A stretch of 54,385 bases of DNA from positions 1 through 54,385 of the forward strand of contig PDZS01000031.1 of assembly GCA_002753225.1 (NCBI GenBank), given 5' to 3'. The translations under genes were made by a program, and so were the position numbers. Source of the DNA: Deltaproteobacteria bacterium YD0425bin51. GTDB taxonomy: Bacteria; Desulfobacterota; Desulfobacteria; Desulfobacterales; YD0425bin51. The number at the start of each line of letters is the position of its first letter. Within the stretch, counting starts at the first letter, position 1. Positions 24,873-34,694 of the stretch are shown here, in pieces. The notes under the pieces are model-generated. The model ran no database searches and was not told the origin of the DNA. It saw nothing but the letters and a program-made list of their open reading frames with translations.

Positions 24873-25481
24873 TTAATGAAAAGGTTCAGTTTTAATTAGT
24901 CTTCCGAATCTTACAAAGTAGTCTACTCCTGACCAAATGGTTAGTACAAGAGCTATCCATAGCAAAAGCGTACCAATTTGATGGAAATCAATACCAAAGT
25001 ATGAATAATGCAAGAGAAGTGGAATTATTGCTGCAATCTGAAAGCCAGTTTTAAATTTACCAAGCTTTGAAGCAGAAAAATCTTCACCTTTTTCAGCAAT
25101 AATATTTCTTAGACCTGTTATTGCAAGTTCTCTTCCAATTATTATGCAAATTATCCATCCTTGTATCCATCCATGATATGTCATCATAATAAATGCTGAA
25201 GATACAAGGAGTTTATCTGCAAGCGGATCCATCATTTTACCAAAATTAGATACAAGTCCATCTCTACGCGCAAAGAATCCATCCAGATAATCAGTAATTG
25301 CTGCTACGCTAAAAAAGATAGTAGATAGAAATGCAGTTAACTTAGTCGGATGCAACATTAAAAGTACTATTCCAGGTATTGAAGCAATACGAAAAAGCGT
25401 TAATGTATTCGGGTTTCGCAGTACTTTTAAAAATTCCATTAATTTTGGATGAGACAATATTTTTTTAAACTTTGAAAACAT
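24873..25481 (-). CDS. pgsA: CDP-diacylglycerol-glycerol-3-phosphate 3-phosphatidyltransferase
   Basis: Inner-membrane enzyme that makes phosphatidylglycerolphosphate, the first committed step to phosphatidylglycerol. The CDP-alcohol phosphotransferase signature is complete: DYLDGFFARRDGLVSNFGKM followed by MDPLADK, giving the D-G-x2-A-R-x8-G-x3-D-x3-D pattern. Several hydrophobic segments span the rest of the 202-residue protein. The start MFSKFKKIL is preferred over an ATG 11 codons upstream that would overlap the transaldolase gene. It is the last gene of the - strand run from lysA. Confidence 0.92.
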   Translation of the reverse strand: MFSKFKKILSHPKLMEFLKVLRNPNTLTLFRIASIPGIVLLMLHPTKLTAFLSTIFFSVAAITDYLDGFFARRDGLVSNFGKMMDPLADKLLVSSAFIMMTYHGWIQGWIICIIIGRELAITGLRNIIAEKGEDFSASKLGKFKTGFQIAAIIPLLLHYSYFGIDFHQIGTLLLWIALVLTIWSGVDYFVRFGRLIKTEPFH

Positions 25482-25485
25482 ATAG

Positions 25486-26133
25486 TTAACTTTTCTTTGC
25501 CTTATTCCAATCATCCATAAAAGCCTTTATGCCCTTATCTGTTAATGGATGAGCAGCCAGTTTTGATAAAACATTATAAGGAATAGTTGCTATATCTGCC
25601 CCAACAAGGGCTGAATCTAATACATGAAGAGGATGTCTTACACTTGCTACAATAATTTCTGTATTATATGAGTAGTTATCATATATTTGAGCAATCTGCT
25701 CAACTAAAAGAAGACCTTCTTGTGAAACATCGTCTAAGCGCCCAACAAATGGGCTTACATATGTAGCACCTGCTTTTGCAGCCATAAGAGCTTGCAGAGG
25801 CGAAAAAATTAAAGTTACATTTGTTTTAATTCCTTCTTTTGTAAGGATTTTTGTTGCTTTTAATCCATCTATTGTCATGGGAATTTTAATTACAATGTTT
25901 TTGTGGATAGAAGACAACTCCCTTGCTTCCTTTACCATGCCATTTACATCAAGGCTTATTACTTCAGCGCTTATTGGACCGTCAACAATTTCACAAATCT
26001 CTTTGATAATTGTAATAAAGTCTCTACCTTCTTTAGCTATTAAACTAGGATTTGTAGTTACACCATCAACCATCCCCATGCTGTTTGCATCTTTTATTTC
26101 ATTAATATTAGCAGTATCAATAAAAAATTTCAT
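25486..26133 (-). CDS. Transaldolase (fructose-6-phosphate aldolase/TalC type)
   Basis: Short 215-residue transaldolase of the TalC/FSA branch, transferring dihydroxyacetone units between sugar phosphates. Typical motifs are [11 protein letters not shown] at the N terminus, [13 protein letters not shown], the Schiff-base lysine region [19 protein letters not shown] and SPFVGRLDD. The Schiff-base lysine is expected at about residue 85 (KTNVTLIFS). Sequence alone does not separate true transaldolase from fructose-6-phosphate aldolase. The first codons overlap the YHS gene by four bases, as in a translationally coupled pair. Confidence 0.92.
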   Translation of the reverse strand: MKFFIDTANINEIKDANSMGMVDGVTTNPSLIAKEGRDFITIIKEICEIVDGPISAEVISLDVNGMVKEARELSSIHKNIVIKIPMTIDGLKATKILTKEGIKTNVTLIFSPLQALMAAKAGATYVSPFVGRLDDVSQEGLLLVEQIAQIYDNYSYNTEIIVASVRHPLHVLDSALVGADIATIPYNVLSKLAAHPLTDKGIKAFMDDWNKAKKS

Positions 26134-26399
26134 TTAGCTTCATCTCCTTTATTTGCTAAAAATTTATCTCTACATTCTTTGCTACAAAAAAAGAACTCTT
26201 TCCCATTTATTATTGCTTTAATTCCTGTTCTTTGAGGAAAATAAACTTCACAATACGGGTCTTTAATCATTACATCATCAATTTCATGCCGAGATGTCCT
26301 CTCCATACGTTCACTTTGTTTATATTGCTGCATGGAGAAAGATTTTACTGCCCTATAACATAGATAGAAAAAACCAATTAATATTAAAAGTCTCATCAA
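26130..26399 (-). CDS. Membrane-anchored YHS-domain protein
   Basis: 89-residue protein with an N-terminal membrane segment ([15 protein letters not shown]) and a C-terminal YHS-like metal-binding domain with [10 protein letters not shown] and [14 protein letters not shown] domains bind metal through paired cysteines and are found next to metal-handling or redox genes. The function here is unknown. It overlaps folK upstream and the transaldolase gene downstream by four bases each, so translation is coupled. Confidence 0.82.
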   Translation of the reverse strand: MMRLLILIGFFYLCYRAVKSFSMQQYKQSERMERTSRHEIDDVMIKDPYCEVYFPQRTGIKAIINGKEFFFCSKECRDKFLANKGDEAK

Positions 26400-26878
26400 A
26401 TTAAAAATACCTTTTGTGAATTTTTATCTAATTCATCCAAAAGCTCTTGCATACTTTTTTTAAAAACCGGGTGTATCATGCTTGGATTTATATCACAAAT
26501 TGGTTTTAATACAAAACATCTTTTATGCATTCTTGGATGAGGAATTACAAGCTCTTCTCCGCTTAAAATTAAATCATCATACAAAATAATGTCAAAATCT
26601 AAAACACGTGGACCAAATCTAATTTCATTATTTAAACGGCCTAAATCTTTTTCAACAGATTTTAATTTGTCTAAAAGAGAAAGAGGAGAAAGTTCAGTTT
26701 CTATTTGAATTACACCATTTATAAACCAGTCTTGATCTAAAAAGTCAACAGGCTCTGTTTTATAAAAACTAGACAACGCTTTTAATTTAGAAAATAAAGT
26801 TAATTTATGTATTCCATCTTGGCAGTTTTTAAACTTATCTCCTATGTTTGATCCAACAGAAATATATACGCTATGCAT
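26396..26878 (-). CDS. folK: 2-amino-4-hydroxy-6-hydroxymethyldihydropteridine pyrophosphokinase
   Basis: HPPK transfers pyrophosphate from ATP to the pterin alcohol in folate synthesis. The 160-residue protein has the standard motifs VYISVGSNIGDK at the N terminus, RFGPRVLDFDIILYDD (metal-binding Asp pair, about residues 87-102) and IPHPRMHKRCFVLKPI. It shares its start codon region with the dapL stop, and its own stop overlaps the YHS gene, placing it inside one - strand operon with lysine-synthesis genes. Confidence 0.95.
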   Translation of the reverse strand: MHSVYISVGSNIGDKFKNCQDGIHKLTLFSKLKALSSFYKTEPVDFLDQDWFINGVIQIETELSPLSLLDKLKSVEKDLGRLNNEIRFGPRVLDFDIILYDDLILSGEELVIPHPRMHKRCFVLKPICDINPSMIHPVFKKSMQELLDELDKNSQKVFLI

Positions 26879-28047
26879 TATATACCAACAGATCTAATCC
26901 GTTCCACTGCTTCTTTTAATCTTTCTTTACAAACAGTTAATGTCATCCTTACATAACCTTCTCCTGCTGCTCCAAATCCATTGCCTGGTGTTGCAACAAT
27001 TCCAGCCTTACTAAGCAAATGAGTTGCAAATGATGCTGAAGTATAACCTTTTGGAACTTCAATCCAACAGTAAAAAGTTGCTTTAGGTTTTTCAACAGTT
27101 AATCCTAATTTAAGTAAACCATCAATTAAAATGTCTCTTCTTTCCTGATATTCTTTATTGATTTTATAAACGCAGCTCTGATCTCCATCTAAAGCAGTTA
27201 TTCCTGCAACTTGAACAGCTTGAAATGCTCCAGAATCAATGTTGCTTTTAACTTGACCTAAAGCTGAAATAACTTCAGCCTTTCCAACTGCAAAACCAAG
27301 ACGCCAGCCAGTCATATTATATGTCTTTGAAAGGGAATGAAATTCTATTCCAACATCTTTTGCCCCTTCTGTTTCAAGAAAACTTTCAGGCTTGTATCCA
27401 TCAAAGCAAAGTTCTGTGTAAGCAGCATCATGACAAACAATTATGTTATATTTTTCTGCAAAAGCTATAACTTTTTTAAAAAAGTCAGAGTTAGCTGTAG
27501 CAGATGTTGGATTATTAGGATAGTTTATAAACATCAGTTTTGCCTTTGAAGCTATATCTTTTGGTATTGCTTCAAGATCAGGTAAAAAATTGTTTTTTTT
27601 CAAAAGATCCATATAATAAGTAGTGCCACCTGCAAACTTTACACCAATATTGTAAACAGGATAGCCAGGACTTGTTGCTAAAGATATATCTCCTTGATTT
27701 ATAAAAGCTAAAGGTATATGAGCAATTCCTTCCTTTGAGCCAATTAAAGTTACAACCTCTGTTTTTGAATTTAAACTAACATTAAATCTTTTCTTATACC
27801 ATCTTGCAACTGCTTCATTGAAGTCATCCATACCGCTGTATGATGGATATCTATGGTTAGCTGGATTTGATGCTGCTTGATTTAGTGATTCAATAATATG
27901 TGGTGGAGTTGGTAGATCAGGATCCCCAACACCAAGATCTATAATATCAACACCTCGTTTTTTAACTTCTTCCTTTTGTCTGTCGATCTCTTTAAAAAGA
28001 TATGGTGGAAGAGTAACCAATCTCTCAGCTTTTTCAATTTTAATCAT
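26878..28047 (-). CDS. dapL: LL-diaminopimelate aminotransferase
   Basis: PLP-dependent aminotransferase that makes LL-diaminopimelate directly from tetrahydrodipicolinate, bypassing DapD, DapC and DapE. The 389-residue class I/II aminotransferase has [11 protein letters not shown], the internal-aldimine lysine in [17 protein letters not shown], and the N-terminal [15 protein letters not shown] segment. Assignment to dapL rather than another aminotransferase rests on its place directly after dapF and lysA. This one-step route occurs in Desulfobacterota, among others. Confidence 0.93.
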   Translation of the reverse strand: MIKIEKAERLVTLPPYLFKEIDRQKEEVKKRGVDIIDLGVGDPDLPTPPHIIESLNQAASNPANHRYPSYSGMDDFNEAVARWYKKRFNVSLNSKTEVVTLIGSKEGIAHIPLAFINQGDISLATSPGYPVYNIGVKFAGGTTYYMDLLKKNNFLPDLEAIPKDIASKAKLMFINYPNNPTSATANSDFFKKVIAFAEKYNIIVCHDAAYTELCFDGYKPESFLETEGAKDVGIEFHSLSKTYNMTGWRLGFAVGKAEVISALGQVKSNIDSGAFQAVQVAGITALDGDQSCVYKINKEYQERRDILIDGLLKLGLTVEKPKATFYCWIEVPKGYTSASFATHLLSKAGIVATPGNGFGAAGEGYVRMTLTVCKERLKEAVERIRSVGI

Positions 28048-28049
28048 AA

Positions 28050-28889
28050 TTAATAATTACATCCTTCTTCAAAAAGTTCAGCTTTGTAAATAATTCGTGC
28101 GTCACCTTCAAGGTAAATATCAGAGAAAACGCCATCTTTTTCCTTAAAATGGATTGTTAAGTATCCACCGCTTCTAGTTAAAACATTTATTGGTGATTTG
28201 TTTTGATATTTGGAAGCAGAAATTAGAGCTACAGCAACAGAACCTGTGCCACAAGCAAGTGTTTCATCTTCAACGCCTCTTTCATATGTACGAATAACTA
28301 TAGTGTTATCTTCTTTAAATTGTATAAAATTTACATTAGTTCCTGCTGGTTGAAACATTTCATGATATCTAATCAGCCTACCCAAATTGAAAACATCTGT
28401 AGCTTCAATATCTGTAACTTCAATTACTGCATGTGGAACACCTGTGTTTATACTGGATGTGACTAAAATATCATTGAACATGTCATTATCTATTTTAACA
28501 TTAAAATCTATCTTTAAGTCAAAAGGATCTGTCATCTTAATCTTTACTTTATCTCCACTAACATAAGCAGAGACAATACCTGCATCAGTTTGAAATGACA
28601 TTGAGTTTGAAGCTATTTTATTTATATAAGCGAAACGGGCAGCACATCTTGCTCCATTTCCACACATTTCAGCCCTGCTTCCATCTGAATTAAAGAATTG
28701 CCATTTGAAATCAACATTTGAGGCATTTTCAAGAAGAATTAATCCATCAGCGCCAACTGACATTTTTCTTTTGCATACTTTTTTTGCAAAAACAGATAAA
28801 TCTATATCTGAGACAATACTATTCCTATTGTCAATTATAATAAAGTCATTACCGCTGCCGCTCATTTTATAAAAAGTGATATTTTTCAT
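28050..28889 (-). CDS. dapF: Diaminopimelate epimerase
   Basis: Cofactor-independent racemase converting LL- to meso-diaminopimelate for lysine and peptidoglycan. The 279-residue protein has both catalytic cysteines: [10 protein letters not shown] (about residues 75-84) and [10 protein letters not shown] (about 216-225). The N-terminal [15 protein letters not shown] is typical. It overlaps the lysA end by four bases and dapL follows two bases after its stop, so the three lysine genes form one unit. Confidence 0.97.
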   Translation of the reverse strand: MKNITFYKMSGSGNDFIIIDNRNSIVSDIDLSVFAKKVCKRKMSVGADGLILLENASNVDFKWQFFNSDGSRAEMCGNGARCAARFAYINKIASNSMSFQTDAGIVSAYVSGDKVKIKMTDPFDLKIDFNVKIDNDMFNDILVTSSINTGVPHAVIEVTDIEATDVFNLGRLIRYHEMFQPAGTNVNFIQFKEDNTIVIRTYERGVEDETLACGTGSVAVALISASKYQNKSPINVLTRSGGYLTIHFKEKDGVFSDIYLEGDARIIYKAELFEEGCNY

Positions 28890-30142
28890 AACATAAATTG
28901 TGGAATTAGTTCATTTTTTAATAAATCTTCGTAAATTTCTCTTGTCCTAATTACATGGAATTGATTTCCAGAAACAATTAATTCTGGTAGTTTAAGTCTT
29001 GCGCAATAATTAGAACACATAGCATATCCATAGGCACCAGAACTCATTACTGCAATAAGGTCCCCTTTTTTCAAGTCTGCTACTTTACGATCACAAGCTA
29101 AGAAATCTCCAGTTTCACAGATAGGACCAACAATATCAACAACAATCTCTTTGTTATTATTTTTAATAACAGGCTTAATTTCGTGATAAGCTTTGTAAAG
29201 AGATGGCCTTATTAAATCGTTCATGCCAGCATCAACAATAACAAATTCTTTGACTTCAGAAGATTTTCTATAAAGAACTTTGCATACTAAAATACCAGAG
29301 TTTCCAACAATAACTCTTCCTGGCTCTAAAATTAATTTAACTGGAATATCTTTAATGTGCTGCTTAATTGCTTTAGCATAATCACTTGGAAGGGGAGGGG
29401 ATTCATCACTGTAAGGTATGCCAAGTCCTCCTCCAATATCTAAGTATTTAATATTTATATCTATATTTTTTAATTCATTATAGAGTGATTTTAGACTTAT
29501 TATTGCATCTTCAAAAGGTTTAATTTCTGTTATCTGAGAGCCAATATGGCAATCAAGACCAATTATTTCAATATGTTGTAATTCCTTTGCTCTCTTGTAT
29601 CCTTCTATTGCCTTTTCAATATTTATACCAAATTTATTTTTTTTAAGACCTGTTGAAATATATGGATGTGTCTTTGGGTCAACATCTGGATTCACCCTAA
29701 AAGAAATAGAAGCTTTTTTGTTTAAAATAGCGGCTCTTTCGTTTATGACTTCAAGCTCTTCCATCGATTCTATATTAAACATCAGAATTCCCATTTTAAG
29801 AGCAAAATCGATCTCATCAATCCTTTTCCCAACGCCAGAATAGATTATTTTATCTGCTGAAAAACCTGCTTTTAAGCCTTTATAAAGCTCGCCCCCTGAA
29901 ACAATATCTAACCCGCTCCCTAAACTTGCAAATAGCTTTAAAATAGCAATATTATTATTAGCTTTCACAGAAAAACAAACAAGCCTATCAATTCCATCAA
30001 AGGCAGAATCAAAAGTTAAAAAATGATGCTTTAAAGTTGCATGACTGTATAAATAGAAGGGTGTTCCTACTTCTGCTGCTATATTGGGAATTGGAACATT
30101 TTCACAATATAAAATATTATCTTGGTATTGAAAATGATGCAT
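28886..30142 (-). CDS. lysA: Diaminopimelate decarboxylase
   Basis: PLP enzyme that decarboxylates meso-diaminopimelate to lysine. At 418 residues it has the alanine-racemase-like barrel with the PLP lysine in CFSVKANNN (about residue 60) and substrate-binding segments ILEPGRVIVGNSG and ICETGDFLACDR, the latter holding the active-site Cys. Gly-rich SGGELYKGL and DIGGGLGIPY are also typical. It is the first gene of the lysA-dapF-dapL-folK-YHS-transaldolase-pgsA run. Confidence 0.97.
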   Translation of the reverse strand: MHHFQYQDNILYCENVPIPNIAAEVGTPFYLYSHATLKHHFLTFDSAFDGIDRLVCFSVKANNNIAILKLFASLGSGLDIVSGGELYKGLKAGFSADKIIYSGVGKRIDEIDFALKMGILMFNIESMEELEVINERAAILNKKASISFRVNPDVDPKTHPYISTGLKKNKFGINIEKAIEGYKRAKELQHIEIIGLDCHIGSQITEIKPFEDAIISLKSLYNELKNIDINIKYLDIGGGLGIPYSDESPPLPSDYAKAIKQHIKDIPVKLILEPGRVIVGNSGILVCKVLYRKSSEVKEFVIVDAGMNDLIRPSLYKAYHEIKPVIKNNNKEIVVDIVGPICETGDFLACDRKVADLKKGDLIAVMSSGAYGYAMCSNYCARLKLPELIVSGNQFHVIRTREIYEDLLKNELIPQFML

Positions 30143-30155
30143 ATTATCACCTAAA

Positions 30156-30758
30156 TTAATCTTTAAAAACTAGTTTTCCCCCAATAAAACCTGCAACACC
30201 AACAACTATAAGCATAAGGAAATAGATAATCAAAAAAGTTCCCCTGCTGTTAGATGATGAAACAGCAATATCAGGATTAATGATGTACCATACTATTAAA
30301 AGAACTAAAAGAGCAGTCACTATGATTCCACAAGCAATTTTTATTAAAAAATAGTTTGTTAAAGCGCCTTTGTACTTTTTTTTCCATTCTATGTAGCCAG
30401 ATAATAACACTATTGGCATAATTAGTAAAACAGTAATTAAATTATAAAATGCAGCTTGTGCCAAGTTATTGAATTTGAATATAAAAGCTATTAAAACAAA
30501 AGCAAATGAAATAGGAACAACACCATTTGGAAAATGTACAGAAATTGGATGAATATGATGTTTTAGTATTTGATTTGTAATTTTATCATATGGCGCATCT
30601 TTTTTTTGTTCTGTTTTTTCTTCCTTTAAAACTGATAAGGAATCAGATTCTTCAACTAAGCTGAAATTAGAACTGTCTGCTCCGCAAACAGGACAATTAT
30701 CAGGTGGATTATCTCCTTCATGAATATAACCACAAACCAAGCATTTCCACTTCTTCAT
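30156..30758 (-). CDS. Rubredoxin-like domain fused to DUF2231-type membrane domain
   Basis: 200-residue fusion. The N terminus is a rubredoxin-like iron site (KWKCLVCGYIHEG, then CPVCGAD). After a charged linker, a membrane domain begins with HIHPISVHFPNGVVPISFAF and has four predicted transmembrane segments, as in DUF2231 proteins. The conserved His residues before the first membrane segment might bind heme or metal. A membrane electron-transfer role is inferred. It lies upstream of lysA and downstream of the thioredoxin-reductase-like gene, all on the - strand. An AGGAG-like Shine-Dalgarno precedes the ATG. Confidence 0.82.
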   Translation of the reverse strand: MKKWKCLVCGYIHEGDNPPDNCPVCGADSSNFSLVEESDSLSVLKEEKTEQKKDAPYDKITNQILKHHIHPISVHFPNGVVPISFAFVLIAFIFKFNNLAQAAFYNLITVLLIMPIVLLSGYIEWKKKYKGALTNYFLIKIACGIIVTALLVLLIVWYIINPDIAVSSSNSRGTFLIIYFLMLIVVGVAGFIGGKLVFKD

Positions 30759-30781
30759 TATTTATATCTCCTTAAATATTT

Positions 30782-31111
30782 TTATATGATTTTTTCTGGC
30801 GGTCTTAGGTCTGGAACATAAGGATGAGGCTCAGGCAATTCATTCCATTCCTTTGAGACATAAAGATTGCAATAGCAACTCCCATAATTCTTGACATCAG
30901 GTTCTCTGTAAATACAGGGACATATGATATCGCCGTCATTTTCCCTATTTCCAGAAGCCAAACGGCATGGACATGCCATATAACCATAACGTTCTTTATT
31001 ATATATGAGGCCGGAAATAAGTTCCATTACACGATCATTATCTTTACTAAAATAATAGCCTTTTGGCTCTTGATTTTTTTTTAATATTTCATAAAGTTGT
31101 GAAGGTTCCAT
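30782..31111 (-). CDS. Ferredoxin:thioredoxin reductase catalytic-subunit-like protein
   Basis: 109-residue protein with the cysteine pattern of the FTR catalytic (beta) chain: ACPCRLASG, ICPCIYREPDV and GSCYCNL. These cysteines hold a [4Fe-4S] cluster next to a redox-active disulfide that reduces thioredoxin or glutaredoxin with electrons from ferredoxin. The N-terminal helix and the YFSKDNDRVMELISGLI segment fit. The glutaredoxin gene directly upstream, one base away, is a probable redox partner. No separate variable subunit is visible, as is usual outside phototrophs. Confidence 0.9.
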   Translation of the reverse strand: MEPSQLYEILKKNQEPKGYYFSKDNDRVMELISGLIYNKERYGYMACPCRLASGNRENDGDIICPCIYREPDVKNYGSCYCNLYVSKEWNELPEPHPYVPDLRPPEKII

Positions 31112-31366
31112 TTATATTCCCAGTGCTTTTTTAATTTCTTCTTCTTTGAATCCTACAATAATTTTCTCACCAATTATTATTGTTGGAAATGAACAACTTG
31201 GATTTAGCTTTTTAATATCTTCCAATATAGCTTTTCTTTCATCTCCTAAAAGTTTATCAACATCTACAAATTCATATTTAACAGAACATTCTCCAAGAAG
31301 CCTTTTTGTTGATCTGCAGTGACCACATGTGCTTAGAGAGTAAAGTTTAACTTTAGGCTGGCTCAT
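31112..31366 (-). CDS. Glutaredoxin-like protein
   Basis: 84-residue thioredoxin-fold protein with the active-site CGHC motif (STCGHCRSTKRLLGE, residues 12-26) and the cis-proline segment CSFPTIIIGEKIIVGF. CGHC is closer to a thioredoxin-like than a classic CPYC glutaredoxin site. Such short proteins paired with an FTR-like subunit are common in anaerobes and probably carry electrons from ferredoxin to protein disulfides. It is first in the pair and is followed directly by the FTR-like gene. Confidence 0.88.
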   Translation of the reverse strand: MSQPKVKLYSLSTCGHCRSTKRLLGECSVKYEFVDVDKLLGDERKAILEDIKKLNPSCSFPTIIIGEKIIVGFKEEEIKKALGI

Positions 31367-31449
31367 AATTTATTAATTCCTTTTTTTATTTCTTATTAAA
31401 AAATGTTAAGGTTATAACAAAAAAAATATTCCTATACAATAGAATCAAT

Positions 31450-32805
31450 TTAATCTTCTTCAAACTCACAATCAGGATTTGAAAAACAGACGGAACATTT
31501 GGTCTTTAGATTATGTGGAGCTGATATCTTGGGTAATATCATGCGTATGTATCTTTCAAAAGATATATAATCCCATGCCCAGTTAAATAATACAGACCAT
31601 CGATTGCGGAAACCTATAAGATAGGCTAAATGTATGACAAGCCAAAGAGCCCAAGCGCTAAATCCAACAAAAGATAGTTTACCCACAGAAACTACAGCAG
31701 AGTTTCTGCCAATTACAACCATACTACCTTTGTCTTTGTAATGAAATGGAGTTGGGGAATCACCCATGATCTGACGCAAAATATTTTTAGCAGTCAAAAT
31801 TCCTTGTTGGACAGCAACTGGAGCTACCTGAGGAAGTGGTTTCCCATTATTTTCAAAATAAGCCAAATCTCCTATTATATAAACTTCAGGAAAATTTACT
31901 GCTTGAAGTGTAGGTGAGACTTTAACACATCCAGACGGTGTCACAGGAAGGCCCCACCCTATTGCTCTTGGTGTGCCCCTTACTCCTGCTGTCCATACTG
32001 TTGTATCTGAAAGAATAAATTCACCTGTTGCGAGCATAACCCCGTCTTTTCTAACTTCAGTAACTTTTGTGGATAGGCGAACATCAACGCCTTTCTTTTT
32101 AAGAATATTTAAAGCATACTCTCTAAGATGAGAAGGAAAAGAAGGGAGTATACTTTGTCCTGCTTCAAGAAGAATGATTCTATATTTGCTGGCATCTATT
32201 TCAGGAAAGTCCCTTATAAATGATCCTCTAATTAGCTCCGATAAAGCTCCAGCATACTCGATACCTGTTGCTCCGCCTCCAACTATTATAAAAGTCAGTC
32301 TTTTTTCAAGGTTTTTAAGTTCCAAATCCTGTGTTCCATTTTCAAAACAACATATAATTTGGTTTCTCAAAGCTATAGCTTCTTCAATATTCTTTAGACG
32401 AAAGGAAAAATCCCTAGCTCCTGGGACTTTGAAAAATCTGGTAACACTTCCTGGTGAAAGTATTAGATAGTCATATGTCAGGCTTGGACCTGTAGTTTCA
32501 ATCCGCTTATTCTTAAAATCAATTTTTTCTACTTGAGCGAGTATAAATCTGGCATTAGGAATTTTACGAATTATACCGCGAATTGGATAGGTTATATCAG
32601 AAGGATCAAGCTCTGCTGCTGCAACTTGATATAAAAGCGGTAAAAAGGTGTGATAATTATTCCGATCTATAAGCGTAACATTTACAGGTAAACCAGCAAG
32701 TGTATTAAGAGCGTTTAATCCTCCGAAACCTCCTCCTATAATTACAACATGAGGCTTATGATCAGTTTTTTTAAAATCATTAATATTTTTTATTTTAGAC
32801 AACAT
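31450..32805 (-). CDS. ndh: Type II NADH dehydrogenase (NAD(P)/FAD oxidoreductase)
   Basis: 451-residue flavoprotein of the NDH-2 family, which moves electrons from NADH to quinone without pumping. The FAD-binding GGGFGGLNALNTL (residues 23-35) and the second, NAD-binding GGGATGIEYAGALSEL are present, followed by YIIGDLAYFENNG. The C-terminal part, WALWLVIHLAYLIGFRNRW, is the amphipathic membrane-attachment region. An extra tail ends with CSVCFSNPDCEFEED, three cysteines not usual in the family, which could bind metal. The 190-base divergent gap to the next gene shows no clear feature beyond AT-rich promoter-like sequence. Confidence 0.9.
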   Translation of the reverse strand: MLSKIKNINDFKKTDHKPHVVIIGGGFGGLNALNTLAGLPVNVTLIDRNNYHTFLPLLYQVAAAELDPSDITYPIRGIIRKIPNARFILAQVEKIDFKNKRIETTGPSLTYDYLILSPGSVTRFFKVPGARDFSFRLKNIEEAIALRNQIICCFENGTQDLELKNLEKRLTFIIVGGGATGIEYAGALSELIRGSFIRDFPEIDASKYRIILLEAGQSILPSFPSHLREYALNILKKKGVDVRLSTKVTEVRKDGVMLATGEFILSDTTVWTAGVRGTPRAIGWGLPVTPSGCVKVSPTLQAVNFPEVYIIGDLAYFENNGKPLPQVAPVAVQQGILTAKNILRQIMGDSPTPFHYKDKGSMVVIGRNSAVVSVGKLSFVGFSAWALWLVIHLAYLIGFRNRWSVLFNWAWDYISFERYIRMILPKISAPHNLKTKCSVCFSNPDCEFEED

Positions 32806-32996
32806 ATGTTAATTTACACATATTTGCCCTCCTAATCAATATCAATTTTATTAAGTAATGAGTCTATTTTACATACGAAACTCCCCAAAAAATTGGGTGT
32901 TGCTCTTTTATAACGACAAGCTTATAGTCAATACGTTTTTTATCTCTGCCAAGAAAGTCATTATAATTAAGTTAAAAATACTATTATGAGGCTTAA

Positions 32997-34583
32997 ATGG
33001 AAAAATTTTTTAACACAGCAGGACCTTCTAATCTCAATAAACATTATTGTCTTAATCCTCTTGAGCGTATTAGCTTAGAAGATATTATATATCTAATAAA
33101 TTCTGAAAAATATTTCATACTTCACGCTCCAAGGCAAACAGGAAAAACAACATGCCTTCTTGCATTAATGGAATATTTAAATAAACAAAATGATTACAAA
33201 TGCTTGTATATCAATGTTGAGACTGCACAAGTAGCAAGAGAAAACGTATCAAGAGGAATAAAGGCAATTATCAGTGAATTAGCATCAAATGCCAGAGACT
33301 TTTTATCCGATGATTTCCCTTTAAAAAATATGGTAGAAATTATTCAAAAATATGGAGAAGAAAAAGGATTAAATGAAATATTGACTCAGTGGTCCAACAA
33401 TAATCAAAAGCCTTTAATACTACTTATAGATGAAATAGATTCATTAGTTGGAGATACATTAATATCAGTTTTAAGACAAATAAGAGCAGGATATAGCAAA
33501 AGACCTGCAAATTTTCCTCAATCAATTATTTTATGTGGTGTTAGAGATATCAGAGATTACAGGATTCATTCAGGTAAAGAAAAGTCTGTAATTACAGGCG
33601 GAAGTGCTTTTAATATTAAGGCTGAGTCGCTAAAAATAGGAGATTTTTCAAAAGAAGATATTTTCAGGCTGTATCAATTCCATACAATAGAAACAGGGCA
33701 GGAATTTGAAGAAGGAGTATTTGATTTAGTATGGGATTTAACCTGTGGACAGCCATGGCTTGTTAATGCTCTTGGATATGAAACATGCTTTAAAATGAAA
33801 AAAGGGAGAGACAGGACAAAGAAAATAACAAAAGATATGATAATTGAGGCAAAAGAAAATCTGATTTTGAGAAGAGAAACTCATTTGGACCAACTTGTTC
33901 ATAAATTACAGGAAGAAAGGGTAAAAAGGGTTATTTTGCCTCTGCTTATAAGTTCTGAGTATCCAAAAGATATACCGACAGACGACATTAGTTATGTAAG
34001 AGATTTGGGACTGATAAAAACAGAAGGACAGATTAAAATTGCAAATTTAATTTATCAGGAAACAATTCCAAGAGAACTCACATATTCAACGCAAGTAACT
34101 ATTTCTCATGATCCTTTCTGGTATATCAAACAAGGCGGCAGATTAGATATTTTTAAGCTGCTTGCTGCTTTTCAGGAATTTTACAGGGAAAATGCAGAAA
34201 TTTGGCTTGAGAGATTTTACTATAAAGAAGCAGGGAATCATCTTTTATTGCAGGCGTTTTTACAAAGAATAATAAATTCAGGAGGACAGATTATTAGAGA
34301 ATATGGATTGGGAATGATGAGAACAGATCTCTTTATAATATGGTTTTACGGTGAAAAGAAAGAACATAAGCAGAAATTTGTAATAGAACTGAAGATGATT
34401 CATATAAATCTTGAAAAAACAATTGAAAAAGGACTGATTCAAATAACCAAATACATGGATAAATGTAAGACAGATGAAGGGCATTTAGTACTTTTTGATA
34501 AAAGCTTAAAAACATGGGATGAGAAAATTTTTCAGAAAAAAGAGGTTTATGAAAATAAAACAGTTTTTATTTGGGGGATGTAA
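32997..34583 (+). CDS. AAA-type ATPase with C-terminal PD-(D/E)xK-like domain
   Basis: 528-residue protein. An N-terminal P-loop ATPase has Walker A HAPRQTGKTTCLLAL (about residues 43-57) and Walker B LILLIDEIDSL (about 140). The helical middle ends in a winged-helix-like region. The C-terminal ~100 residues carry FVIELKMIH and a downstream QITKYMDKC segment, matching the PD-(D/E)xK nuclease core (ELK). Such ATPase-nuclease proteins are widespread, multi-copy and of unknown biological role; some are linked to mobile elements or defence. It stands alone, followed by a palindrome and a nucleotidyltransferase gene. Confidence 0.82.
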   Translation: MEKFFNTAGPSNLNKHYCLNPLERISLEDIIYLINSEKYFILHAPRQTGKTTCLLALMEYLNKQNDYKCLYINVETAQVARENVSRGIKAIISELASNARDFLSDDFPLKNMVEIIQKYGEEKGLNEILTQWSNNNQKPLILLIDEIDSLVGDTLISVLRQIRAGYSKRPANFPQSIILCGVRDIRDYRIHSGKEKSVITGGSAFNIKAESLKIGDFSKEDIFRLYQFHTIETGQEFEEGVFDLVWDLTCGQPWLVNALGYETCFKMKKGRDRTKKITKDMIIEAKENLILRRETHLDQLVHKLQEERVKRVILPLLISSEYPKDIPTDDISYVRDLGLIKTEGQIKIANLIYQETIPRELTYSTQVTISHDPFWYIKQGGRLDIFKLLAAFQEFYRENAEIWLERFYYKEAGNHLLLQAFLQRIINSGGQIIREYGLGMMRTDLFIIWFYGEKKEHKQKFVIELKMIHINLEKTIEKGLIQITKYMDKCKTDEGHLVLFDKSLKTWDEKIFQKKEVYENKTVFIWGM

Positions 34584-34627
34584 AAAAATTATTGATAAAA
34601 CATTAAAACTTTGCTTGACTAAATTTC

Positions 34628-34670
34628 AGTTTTCCTTCATTTCATGATTTTTTATTATTGAAGGAAAACT
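34628..34670. repeat. 12-bp inverted repeat upstream of the nucleotidyltransferase gene
   Basis: AGTTTTCCTTCA (34628-34639) and TGAAGGAAAACT (34659-34670) are exact inverted copies separated by 19 bases. A TTGACT hexamer (34615-34620) lies just upstream, so the repeat could overlap a promoter as an operator. It could also terminate the preceding ATPase gene, but no T tract follows. Confidence 0.6.
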
Positions 34671-34694
34671 ATATTCAATAAATAAAGGCATTGC

